A DNA stretch of 64,000 nucleotides, taken from the NCBI RefSeq assembly GCF_001424165.1, contig NZ_LMOJ01000001.1:523194-587193 (forward strand), in the 5' to 3' direction. A model generated the notes under the pieces. That model had not been told where the DNA came from, did not search any database, and was given only the letters and a program-made list of their open reading frames with translations. Below, piece after piece: positions 55,323 through 64,000 of the stretch; position 1 is the stretch's first letter; each line of letters begins with the position of its first letter. The translations under genes and the position numbers were made by a program. The stretch is from Massilia sp. Leaf139. GTDB lineage: Bacteria; Pseudomonadota; Gammaproteobacteria; Burkholderiales; Burkholderiaceae_D.

Positions 55323-55331
55323 TGATAAAAT
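55323..55331 (+). promoter_or_regulatory. Extended -10 for acpP
   Basis: TGA followed by TAAAAT (55326-55331), 40 bp before the acpP ATG, fitting the separate high expression usual for acpP. The -35 is weak. Confidence 0.55.
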
Positions 55332-55371
55332 GCGCGCACTTTCCGCAACACATACCTAATGGAGCCATAAC

Positions 55372-55611
55372 ATGTCGGATATCGAACAACGCGTTAAAAA
55401 AATCGTCGCTGAGCAACTGGGTGTTGCAGAAGCCGACATCAAAATCGAGTCGTCGTTCGTTGACGATCTCGGCGCAGATTCCCTGGACACCGTCGAACTG
55501 GTGATGGCCCTGGAAGACGAGTTCGAAATGGAAATCCCTGACGAGCAGGCTGAGAAAATCACCACCGTCAAGCAGGCTATCGACTACGCAACTGCGCACG
55601 TTAAGGCCTAA
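55372..55611 (+). CDS. acpP: Acyl carrier protein
   Basis: A 79-residue acidic four-helix protein that carries acyl chains on a phosphopantetheine arm attached to Ser37 in [10 protein letters not shown]. It starts [18 protein letters not shown] and is the housekeeping ACP of fatty-acid synthesis, separate from the carrier domain fused in the 5124-8849 protein. It has its own -10 and lies 36 bp before fabF. Confidence 0.98.
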   Translation: MSDIEQRVKKIVAEQLGVAEADIKIESSFVDDLGADSLDTVELVMALEDEFEMEIPDEQAEKITTVKQAIDYATAHVKA

Positions 55612-55647
55612 GCGGGCCGAAGCTGTCTTAGTTTTAGGGAGAATCGC

Positions 55648-56895
55648 TTGAGCCGTTCACGCAACCGCCGCGTCGTCATTACCGGCCTGGGCTGCGTTTC
55701 ACCAATCGGTAATTCGATTACCGAAGCGTGGAGCGCGGCGCTGGCTGGCAAGTCGGGCATTGCCAACATCACCAAGTTCGACGCCTCGCCGTTTTCGACC
55801 CGTTTCGCGGGTGAAGTCAAAGGCTTCAATATCGAGGATGTCATCCCCGCCAAGGAAGCCCGTAACATGGATACCTTCATCCATTACGGCATGGCGGCGG
55901 GTATCGAGGCGCTGCAGGATTCGGGTCTCGTCGTCACCGAGGAAAATGCCGACCGTATCGGCGTGATCGTCGGTTCGGGCATCGGCGGTCTGCCGCGGAT
56001 CGAAGAGCAGAAGGACGAGTACGACAAGCGCGGCCCGCGCCGCATTTCGCCGTTCTTCGTGCCGGCCTCGATCATCAACATGATCTCGGGCGACCTCTCG
56101 ATCAAATACGGCCTGCGCGGCCCCAACCTGGCCATCGTCACGGCCTGCACCACCGGCCTGCATTGCATCGGCGCGGCTGGACGCCTGATCGAATATGGCG
56201 ATGCCGACGTGATGATCGCCGGCGGCGCCGAGTCGACCATTTCGCCGCTGGGCCTGGGCGGGTTCGCCTCGGCACGCGCGCTGTCGTCGCGCAATGAAGA
56301 TCCGGCAACGGCTTCGCGTCCATGGGACCGCGACCGCGACGGCTTCGTACTGGGCGAGGGTGCCGGTGTCATGGTGCTGGAAGAGTACGAGCACGCCAAG
56401 GCGCGCGGCGCGAAGATCTACGCCGAGCTGCTGGGCTTTGGCATGAGCGCGGACGCCTACCACATCACCGCGCCGATGGAAGACGGCAGCGGCGCCAGCC
56501 GTTGCATGGTGGCCGCCATGGCGAATGCCGGTATCAACGCCGACCAGGTGCATTATGTGAACGCGCACGGCACCTCGACGCCGCTGGGCGACCTCGCGGA
56601 AGTGCAGGGCATCAAGCGCACCTTCGGCGACCATGCGCACAAGCTGGTGGTCAACTCGACCAAGTCGATGACCGGCCACTTGCTGGGCGGCGCCGGCGGC
56701 CTCGAGTCGGTATTCACGGTGCTGGCGATCCATAACCAGGTGTCGCCGCCGACGATCAACATGTTCAACCAGGATCCGGCCTGCGATCTCGATTTCGTGG
56801 CGAACACCGCCCGCGACATGCAGATCGACTATGCCGTGAAGAACTCGTTCGGTTTCGGCGGTACCAACGGTACCCTCGTTTTCGCCAAGGTTTAA
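55648..56895 (+). CDS. fabF: 3-oxoacyl-ACP synthase II (FabF)
   Basis: A 415-residue elongation condensing enzyme. The nucleophile is Cys167 in [10 protein letters not shown], with the two histidines in [11 protein letters not shown] and in the GHLLGGAGG region. The start is TTG at 55648. It has AGGGAGA 6-12 bp upstream, and no ATG or GTG lies near the family N-terminus [16 protein letters not shown] weak start codon may lower FabF relative to ACP. A family A repeat begins 22 bp after the stop. Confidence 0.97.
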   Translation: MSRSRNRRVVITGLGCVSPIGNSITEAWSAALAGKSGIANITKFDASPFSTRFAGEVKGFNIEDVIPAKEARNMDTFIHYGMAAGIEALQDSGLVVTEENADRIGVIVGSGIGGLPRIEEQKDEYDKRGPRRISPFFVPASIINMISGDLSIKYGLRGPNLAIVTACTTGLHCIGAAGRLIEYGDADVMIAGGAESTISPLGLGGFASARALSSRNEDPATASRPWDRDRDGFVLGEGAGVMVLEEYEHAKARGAKIYAELLGFGMSADAYHITAPMEDGSGASRCMVAAMANAGINADQVHYVNAHGTSTPLGDLAEVQGIKRTFGDHAHKLVVNSTKSMTGHLLGGAGGLESVFTVLAIHNQVSPPTINMFNQDPACDLDFVANTARDMQIDYAVKNSFGFGGTNGTLVFAKV

Positions 56896-56917
56896 ATTGC
56901 CGGGCGTTTGAAAGCCT

Positions 56918-56980
56918 TCAGGGCAAGGCGCATCGTCGAAGACAGTACGCAAGTACGGCGCGGTGATGCAACGTAGCCAT
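56918..56980 (-). repeat. Intergenic repeat family A, copy 3
   Basis: On the minus strand it reads CATGGCTACGTTGCATCACC ... then TACTGTCTTCGACGATGCG and CCTTGCCCTG, nearly identical to copy 2 over the last 30 bp. A short direct copy of CATGAA/TTCATG surrounds its end (56977-56995). It lies between fabF and the ygfX-like gene. Confidence 0.78.
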
Positions 56981-57099
56981 GAAGGTTTTCATGCGTTCGG
57001 ATGAACCTGCCGCGCCTGGTTCTGTCTAAAGAATCGGGCGCCTGACCCTGCCGCACCCCGCGCGCGGCAGGCGTTCCGTTTTACCTTCCCCCTCATCCG

Positions 57100-57588
57100 A
57101 TGTCAATTGCCGTGTCCGCACGCGTTGCGCCGTCACGCCGCTTGCGCGCAGCGCTGCTGCTGTTCGCGCTGGCGCAGTTATGCGCGGCTTTTTTTGTCGG
57201 CATTTTGTTGCCCGAGCGCTTCGCCGGCGCACCCGTCTGCGCGGCTTTTTTCCTGCTTGCAGCACTCTGTTCTCTGCACGGATGGGCGGGCGCGACAAAG
57301 ACGCACGGGATTGATGTATCTGGAACCGGCACACTGCACCTGACGGTACAACAGGAGATGGAAGCCGAAGCGACGGCGTCCGCCGATACCGTCGTGACGC
57401 TGTTGCCCGCCACACTCATCTGGCCCTCGATGCTGCTCCTGCATCTGCTTGACGAGGCCGGCAACAGGCGCATCGTCCCGGTGCTGCGGGACAGCCTGGC
57501 GCCGGCCGAATACCGGGCTCTGCGCGTTGCAATCGGCAGCTTGTCGCGGCGCCATGAACGTGCGGCACCGACACTCGAAATACTTTGA
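57100..57588 (+). CDS. YgfX-like inner-membrane protein
   Basis: A 162-residue protein with two adjacent hydrophobic segments (ALLLFALAQLCAAFFVGILL and APVCAAFFLLAALCSLHGW). A cytoplasmic part follows, ending in VPVLRDSLAPAEYRALRVAIGSLSRRH. This layout and the LRDSLxxxxxRALR pattern recall YgfX (CptA), but similarity is weak. It sits between fabF and rpoE, where betaproteobacteria often carry a small membrane protein of this kind. Its stop codon overlaps the -35 of the predicted rpoE promoter. Confidence 0.55.
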   Translation: MSIAVSARVAPSRRLRAALLLFALAQLCAAFFVGILLPERFAGAPVCAAFFLLAALCSLHGWAGATKTHGIDVSGTGTLHLTVQQEMEAEATASADTVVTLLPATLIWPSMLLLHLLDEAGNRRIVPVLRDSLAPAEYRALRVAIGSLSRRHERAAPTLEIL

Positions 57589-57613
57589 ACTTATTGCAGC
57601 AGGCCAACTCTTA
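57587..57613 (+). promoter_or_regulatory. Sigma-E type promoter of rpoE
   Basis: GAACTT (57587-57592), a 16-bp spacer and TCTTA (57609-57613) resemble the GGAACTT-N16-TCTGA consensus of RpoE promoters. The predicted start near 57620 is about 30 bp before the GTG, fitting autoregulation. Confidence 0.6.
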
Positions 57614-57648
57614 TGTAGTGACGGTCTGCTGCTAACGGGATCCTGTCA

Positions 57649-58251
57649 GTGACAACAGAACGCGAGGGTGATCAATTGCTGGTCGAACGCGTCCAGGCCG
57701 GTGACAGGCAGGCGTTCGACTTGTTAGTGGCGAAGTATCAGCGCAGGCTGATGCGCCTGGTGTCACGCCTTGTCCATGATCCCGCCGAGGCCGAGGATGT
57801 TGTGCAAGAAACGTTTATTAAAGCGTTTCGGGCCTTGCGGCATTTCCGCGGCGAGTCGGCGTTTTATACTTGGCTCTACCGGATCGGTATTAACACGGCA
57901 AAGAATTATCTTGTCACACAAGGGCGGCGCGCACCGACCTCCACCGAGGCCGATACGGAACGTGCCGAAGGGTTTGACGATGCGGATAGCTTGCGCGACA
58001 TAAACACGCCGGAGTCGGTGCTGGCGAGCAAGCAGATCGCCTACACGGTAAATGCGGCGATGGAAGCCTTGCCGCTGGAATTGCGGACGGCGATTGTCTT
58101 GCGCGAGATTGAGGGTTTGAGCTACGAGGAAATTTCCGAAGTGATGGCCTGTCCCATTGGCACAGTGCGCAGCAGAATATTTCGCGCCCGCGAAGTCATT
58201 GCCGAAAAATTGAAGCCCTTGCTTGATTTTCCTGCTGACAAACGTCGGTAG
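57649..58251 (+). CDS. rpoE: RNA polymerase sigma factor RpoE (sigma-E)
   Basis: A 200-residue ECF sigma factor for envelope stress. Region 2 contains DLLVAKYQRRLMRLVSRLVHDPAEAEDVVQETFIKAFRAL and FRGESAFYTWLYRIGINTAKN. Region 4 contains LPLELRTAIVLREIEGLSYEEISEVM and PIGTVRSRIFRARE. It starts at GTG 57649, which gives the family N-terminus (DQLLVERVQAGD). It is the first gene of rpoE-rseA-degQ, under a promoter that looks sigma-E dependent. Confidence 0.97.
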   Translation: MTTEREGDQLLVERVQAGDRQAFDLLVAKYQRRLMRLVSRLVHDPAEAEDVVQETFIKAFRALRHFRGESAFYTWLYRIGINTAKNYLVTQGRRAPTSTEADTERAEGFDDADSLRDINTPESVLASKQIAYTVNAAMEALPLELRTAIVLREIEGLSYEEISEVMACPIGTVRSRIFRAREVIAEKLKPLLDFPADKRR

Positions 58252-58303
58252 CTAGCGTGAGCGTAAAAAGCCAGTGTCCCGGGTAAGCGGGGCAACGGGT
58301 TAA

Positions 58304-58325
58304 TCCAGGTTCCCTGATACCTGGA
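58304..58325 (+). other. Hairpin in the rpoE-rseA gap
   Basis: TCCAGGT (58304-58310), an 8-nt loop, ACCTGGA (58319-58325), 35 bp before the rseA ATG and without a T run. It may tune rseA translation or mRNA stability. Confidence 0.4.
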
Positions 58326-58360
58326 CATTTATTTGGATCACATAGCTACTGGAACGACCG

Positions 58361-58660
58361 ATGGACACGAACAAAAAGAACCGCGAACGTATTTCCGCCC
58401 TGAGCGACGACGCGTTGCCGAAGGACGACCACGAGCTGGCCTGCGCAGCTTTGCGCACGGCCGATGGAATAGCAGCGTGGGAAGTGTATCACCTGATCGG
58501 CGACGTGCTGCGCACGGGAGAGTCTGCCGACCTCTCGCCCGGCTTCGCGGCGCGCCTTTCCGCCCGCCTGGCCGAGGAGCCGCTGCACGCGCGCCGTCCG
58601 GCGGGAGAGCTCGAGCACGCAAAGCCGGTTGCGCTGGCGGCGTCGACGCCGTCCACCTGA
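58361..58660 (+). CDS. rseA: Anti-sigma factor RseA, N-terminal domain only
   Basis: A 99-residue protein matching the cytoplasmic sigma-binding domain of RseA: NRERISALSDDALPKDDHELACAALRTADGIAAWEVYHLIGDVLR followed by SPGFAARLSARLAEEP. It then ends in a short Ala/Pro/Thr stretch with TGA at 58658-58660. Full-length RseA proteins of this group are about twice as long, with a membrane helix and a periplasmic region that RseB protects and DegS cuts. Neither is found here, and no rseB follows. The next 226 bp (58661-58886) are GC-rich with no recognisable remnant in any frame. Either a deletion removed rseA's 3' half and rseB, or a short soluble anti-sigma factor is normal here. Confidence 0.8.
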   Translation: MDTNKKNRERISALSDDALPKDDHELACAALRTADGIAAWEVYHLIGDVLRTGESADLSPGFAARLSARLAEEPLHARRPAGELEHAKPVALAASTPST

Positions 58661-58886
58661 GGCGCGAGGCCGCCGCACCCCACACCGCGTCCACCGCCGC
58701 GGCTGCATAGTCCGCCATCGTCTCCAGAAAGCGCGCCGGCGCCACCCGCCCGGCGCCGCGCCCCACCTCCCGGGTGCATCCGCACCCGCCGCCGCAGCGC
58801 CCACGCGCGCCCTCATCCGCATGCGCGACAAGAGGCCGGGTTTTGGCTTACCATAACGTCAATCCCGTCCTCACCTCCTGACTCTC

Positions 58887-60335
58887 ATGACCAGCACATT
58901 TGCGCGCGTAGTCCTGTCGGCCCTGCTGTGGACGGGCGCCAGCCTGTCCGTTTCCTCCGTGGCGCATGCCGCCGCACCCGTCCCGACACCGGTGGTAACG
59001 GGGCTGCCCGACTTTTCCGACCTGATCGACAAGGCCGGCCCTGCGGTCGTCAACATCCGCACCACCGAGCGCGTGCGCCTGGGGCAGGGCGGGCCGGGCG
59101 AAGAGGAGATGCAGGAATTCCTGCGCCGCTTCTTCGGCCAGCCGATCCCGCGCCGCCGTTCGCCCCAGCCGCAGCAGGAGGAGCAGGAAGTGCAGCGCGG
59201 CGTCGGTTCCGGTTTCATCATCTCCGACGACGGCTACGTGCTGACCAATGCCCACGTGGTCGAGGGCGCGGACGAGGTCACGGTCACGCTGACCGACCGC
59301 CGCGAATTCAAGGCCAAGGTGCTCGGTTCCGACCGCCGCTCCGACGTCGCCCTGCTGAAGGTGAACGCCACCAGCCTGCCTTATCTGCGCACGGGCGACT
59401 CGAGCAAGATCCGCGTCGGCGAATGGGTGATCGCGATCGGTTCGCCCTTCAACCTCGACAATACCGTCACCGCCGGCATCATCTCGGCCAAGTCGCGCGA
59501 TACCGGCGAATACCTGCCGCTAATCCAGAGCGACGTGGCGGTCAACCCCGGCAATTCGGGCGGCCCCCTGATCAACATGCGCGGCGAAGTCATCGGCATC
59601 AATTCGCAGATCGCCACGCTTTCCGGCGCGTATAACGGCATCTCCTTCGCGGTACCGATCGACGAAGTCATGCGCGTGGCCGACCAGCTCAAGAAAACCG
59701 GCCGCGTCACGCGTGGACGCCTGGGAGTACAGATCAGCGAAGTCACGCGCGACGTGGCCGAGTCGCTGGGTCTCGGCAAGGCGCGCGGCGCCGAGGTGTC
59801 GATGGTGGAAGCGGGCGGGCCGGCCGAGAAGGGCGGCATCAAGGTCGGCGACATCATCCTCAAATTCAATGGCCAGCCGATCGAAACGACGCGCGACCTG
59901 CCGCGCCTGGTCGGCGCCTCCAAGATCGGCACCCGCGCCACCGTCACCGTCTGGCGCCGCGGCGCCCAGCTCGACGTGCCGGTCACGATCGTCGCGCTGG
60001 AAGACGAAAAGGCGGCCGTCGCCAAGCCGCAGCCGAACAAGCCGGCCCCGGGTGCGGCGCCGAACGCGCTCGGCCTGCACGTGTCGAACCTGAGCCCCGA
60101 GCAGCGCCGCAGCCTGAAGCTCGAAGGCGGCGTCGTGGTCGACGCCTCGACCGGCCGCGCCTCGGTCGCCGGGGTGCGTCCGGGCGACCTGATCCTGCAG
60201 ATGGACAATGTCGAGATCAAGGACGCCACCCAGTTCAACGCCCTGGCCGCCAAGCTCGATCCGAAGAAGAGCGTGGCCGTGCTGGTGCGGCGCGAAAACG
60301 TCACCCAGTACCTCGTCATCAAGCCGGCCAAGTGA
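58887..60335 (+). CDS. degQ: DegQ/MucD-type periplasmic serine protease
   Basis: A 482-residue HtrA-family protease and chaperone of the periplasm. A signal peptide (cleavage near VAHAAA) precedes the trypsin-like domain with the triad His123 (TNAHVV), Asp153 (SDVALLK) and Ser224 (GNSGGPL). Two PDZ domains follow (RGRLGVQISEV onward, and GVVVDASTGRASVAGVRPGD onward). In related bacteria it follows rpoE-rseA-rseB as mucD. Here rseB is absent and the gene starts 226 bp after rseA. It overlaps the glutaredoxin-like gene by 4 bp. Confidence 0.95.
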   Translation: MTSTFARVVLSALLWTGASLSVSSVAHAAAPVPTPVVTGLPDFSDLIDKAGPAVVNIRTTERVRLGQGGPGEEEMQEFLRRFFGQPIPRRRSPQPQQEEQEVQRGVGSGFIISDDGYVLTNAHVVEGADEVTVTLTDRREFKAKVLGSDRRSDVALLKVNATSLPYLRTGDSSKIRVGEWVIAIGSPFNLDNTVTAGIISAKSRDTGEYLPLIQSDVAVNPGNSGGPLINMRGEVIGINSQIATLSGAYNGISFAVPIDEVMRVADQLKKTGRVTRGRLGVQISEVTRDVAESLGLGKARGAEVSMVEAGGPAEKGGIKVGDIILKFNGQPIETTRDLPRLVGASKIGTRATVTVWRRGAQLDVPVTIVALEDEKAAVAKPQPNKPAPGAAPNALGLHVSNLSPEQRRSLKLEGGVVVDASTGRASVAGVRPGDLILQMDNVEIKDATQFNALAAKLDPKKSVAVLVRRENVTQYLVIKPAK

Positions 60336-60595
60336 TGCGATTTACCCTGTATTCGCGCAGCTACTGCCACTTGTGCGAAGACATGCTGGCGGCGCTGCAG
60401 ACGCTGGCGCCGCCGGGGCAGGCCTTCGCGGTGGACGTCATCGACGTCGATGCCGATCCGGCCCTGGTCGAACGCTTCGACGAGCTGGTGCCGGTGCTCT
60501 ACGGCCGGCTCGACGAACCCGAGCTGTGCCACTACTTCCTCGACGAAGCGGCCGTGCGCCGTTACCTCGAGCGCGCGCCCGCACCGGCGGCATAG
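60332..60595 (+). CDS. Glutaredoxin-family small thiol protein
   Basis: An 87-residue thioredoxin-fold protein with a CxxC near the N-terminus (RSYCHLCEDM, residues 12-15 approximately) and the cis-Pro region ELVPVLY. It is of the glutaredoxin-like group (DUF836 type) rather than a classical glutaredoxin, which has CPYC. It starts inside the degQ stop (ATGATG), so it is co-translated. A role in thiol redox is expected, but partners are unknown. Confidence 0.85.
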   Translation: MMRFTLYSRSYCHLCEDMLAALQTLAPPGQAFAVDVIDVDADPALVERFDELVPVLYGRLDEPELCHYFLDEAAVRRYLERAPAPAA

Positions 60596-60597
60596 AC

Positions 60598-60733
60598 GCA
60601 GGGTGGGCGGCTCTGCCGCCCACGCGTTCAACCGACAGACGTCTGCCCGGGCAGCGTTGCGCCGGTGGCGGCCCTTCCCCGGCATGCATCCGGCAACGAT
60701 CGCGCGTGGACGGCAAAGCCGTTCACCCTACGG
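60598..60733. repeat. BIME-like paired palindrome, copy 3 (family B)
   Basis: AGGGTGGGCGGC-TCT-GCCGCCCACGCG near 60600-60627 and its inverted relative CGCGTGGACGGC-AAA-GCCGTTCACCCTACG near 60703-60731 face each other across ~75 bp. The rest of the 402-bp gap up to lepA has a TAAAAT (60795-60800) that may be a -10 and no ORF of note. Confidence 0.75.
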
Positions 60734-60997
60734 CCGATTCGGCGGCGAAGTCCACCGCTCCCACAGAAACCGGGCTTTCTACCTTGAAATCCGGTAAAAT
60801 GCCTGGCTTGGAAAAGCCGTTGTTGCCAGCACATTTGCCGGCACAGCGGCCAATCACCTTGAGCTTGGTTGAATGAGGGCGCTCGCCTGGGGAGAACAGC
60901 CCCACACGAAGCGCCTTTTTCGTATTGCGCCGGCAGTTCGCGGCGCCGCCCGGCACGGCCCGGCGGCTTCGCCCCTTTTTGGTTTTGAGCTTTGTTA

Positions 60998-62787
<1,790 letters not shown>

Positions 62788-62791
<4 letters not shown>

Positions 62792-63705
62792 ACCTGCAAA
62801 CGATCCTGGGGAATTTTGCGCTCATTTTGTTCGTGCTCATGGTGGTCACGGGCGTCATCTGGTTTTGGGATGTTTTCGTTCTGTCCAAGCAGCGCCGCGC
62901 CGCGGCCGACGCCGCCCTGGCCGCCTACGACGCCCATCGCAGCAAGCTGACCGCCGACGGTATCAAGCCCGACAACCAGGCCAAGCGCGCGGAGATCGAA
63001 GCCGACATCCTGCGCCAGCCGACTTGGGTTGAGTATTCGGGCAGCTTCTTCCCCGTGATCGCTGCGGTCTTCTTCCTGCGCTCCTTCCTGTGGGAGCCGT
63101 TCAAAATCCCGTCGAGCTCGATGGTGCCGACCCTGCTGGTGGGCGACCTGATCCTCGTGAACAAGTACACCTACGGCATTCGCCTGCCGATCGTGAACAA
63201 GAAGATCATCGACCTCAACGACCCGCAGCGCGGCGATGTCATGGTCTTCAAGTATCCGAAGGACATGAGCCAGGACTACATCAAGCGCGTCATCGGCGTG
63301 CCTGGTGACAAGATCACTTACGAAAACAAGCGCCTGAGCGTGAATGGCGTGCCGGTGCAGTACACGGCGCTGGACGATTACCTCGACGACGAGCGTCCGG
63401 TCTACCACAAGCAGTTCATCGAAAAACTGCCGGGCAGCGAGCACCGCATCCTAAACACGGAACCGGCGCGTTCGTTCAACCTCGATAGCGTGGAGAACTT
63501 CCCGCTGCGCGAAGCCTGCGATTACTCCTACGATAAATTCACCTGTACCGTCCCGGCAGGCAATTACTTCATGATGGGCGACAACCGCGACAACAGCGCG
63601 GACAGCCGTTACTGGGGCTTTGTGCCGGACAGGAATATCGTCGGCAAGGCCTTCCTGGTGTGGATGAACTTCGGCGATCCGAAGCGCATCGGCGGCATCC
63701 AGTAA
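62788..63705 (+). CDS. lepB: Signal peptidase I (LepB)
   Basis: A 305-residue inner-membrane protease that removes Sec and Tat signal peptides. It has two N-terminal membrane helices (about residues 8-28 and 84-100), the catalytic Ser111 in [11 protein letters not shown], Lys166 in [11 protein letters not shown], and the [17 protein letters not shown] box. The start overlaps the lepA stop, as in the common lepA-lepB operon. Confidence 0.98.
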
Positions 63706-63732
63706 CGCGTCGTGCAAACCGGAGAAACCAAC

Positions 63733-64000
63733 ATGGTCGAGCGCAAACGGGTAGTGGGCAGCAAGCAGGGCGGTATGTCGCTCACCGGGCTGATCCTGGT
63801 GCTGATGGTGCTGGGCGCTTTTGCCCTGCTGGCCATCAAGATCGTGCCGTCCTTCCTCGAATACCGCGCCGTACACGACGGCATCGTACGCGCCAAGGCA
63901 GCCGGCGGCAGTATCGTCGAGATGCAGCAGAGTTTCGACAAGTTTGCCGAAGTTAACGATGTCGAGGCGATCCGCGGACGCGACCTGGTGATCAGCCACG
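63733..64000 (+). CDS. DUF4845 membrane protein (3' end outside window)
   Basis: The first 89 residues of a small protein. After MVERKRVVGSKQGGMSL comes one membrane helix (TGLILVLMVLGAFALLAIKIVPSFLEYRAVHDGI), as in DUF4845 proteins that lie between lepB and rnc in betaproteobacteria. The GGMSLTGLILVLMVLG segment recalls a type IV pilin-like N-terminus. GGAGAAACC precedes the ATG 28 bp after the lepB stop. The frame is open to the last base. Confidence 0.85.
   Translation, partial: MVERKRVVGSKQGGMSLTGLILVLMVLGAFALLAIKIVPSFLEYRAVHDGIVRAKAAGGSIVEMQQSFDKFAEVNDVEAIRGRDLVISH

Noticed and set aside
58661-58886. Possible frameshifted remainder of rseA or start of rseB
   Set aside because: I read all forward frames and found no membrane helix or RseB-like segment. 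The sequence looks non-coding, so I treat rseA as ending at 58660.
60783-60800. CTTGAAA-like sequence as a heat-shock promoter for lepA
   Set aside because: The CTTGAAAT is followed by TAAAAT only 6 bp later and there is no CCCCATNT element at the needed distance.

Overview
The window is high-GC chromosomal DNA of a betaproteobacterium. Protein sequences and gene order point to the Oxalobacteraceae (Massilia/Telluria-like), but I have not run a search. The clues are the EarP/EF-P(Arg32) pair, a PEP-CTERM protein, the plsX-fabHDG-acpP-fabF block running into rpoE-rseA-degQ-lepA-lepB-DUF4845, and bL32 preceded by YceD. I see no phage, insertion sequence, integrase, CRISPR array or replication origin. 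Genes are densely packed, and many neighbours overlap by 4 bp (ATGA).

Layout. 1-11030: the 3' end of mrp/apbC; a membrane GGDEF-GGDEF-EAL enzyme followed 41 bp later by an alpha-oxoamine synthase and an unusual 1241-residue fatty-acyl-AMP ligase/acyl-CoA dehydrogenase/acyl carrier protein fusion (the least ordinary locus in the window); gltX; and five tRNAs (Ala-Glu-Ala-Glu-Glu). 11060-20125: earP-efp, a Tat-type amidase, a pseudokinase/PEGA protein with a TssQ-like lipoprotein, dbpA, initiator tRNA, a methyltransferase and a small cysteine-rich protein. 20171-28412: sbcDC (minus), ycaQ-DUF2804, and a hemerythrin-like protein behind an FNR/ANR box. 28512-39298: DUF349 protein-moaE-crcB, yiaA-like, terB-terC (minus) facing a LysR regulator, clpB with a sigma-32 promoter, and an MFS transporter. 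39360-48682: PEP-CTERM protein, aceA, a five-gene envelope operon with LpoB-like and YcfL-like lipoproteins, rlmJ with a long tail, and an EAL-HDOD protein. 48722-64000: a tetrapyrrole-methylase-family methyltransferase and yceF (minus), then yceD-rpmF-plsX-fabHDG-acpP-fabF, ygfX-like, rpoE, a shortened rseA, degQ, a glutaredoxin-like gene, lepA, lepB and the start of a DUF4845 gene.

How parts work together. The fab block supplies ACP-bound fatty acids for phospholipids. The AOS/FAAL operon has its own adenylation, desaturation and carrier domains and should divert a fatty acid to an alpha-aminoketone-type lipid, possibly under c-di-GMP control. The sigma-E block couples envelope stress to DegQ, but here RseA appears cut to its cytoplasmic domain and rseB is missing, so the usual periplasmic sensing route looks altered.

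Non-coding features include two intergenic repeat families. One is a ~64-bp element in three copies just after mrp, dbpA and fabF. The other is a GTAGGGTGGGC-type paired palindrome (BIME-like) in three places. Several promoters and rho-independent terminators can be read directly. Limits: everything here was read by eye. Family names rest on motifs and remembered family features, and start sites and promoters are predictions.
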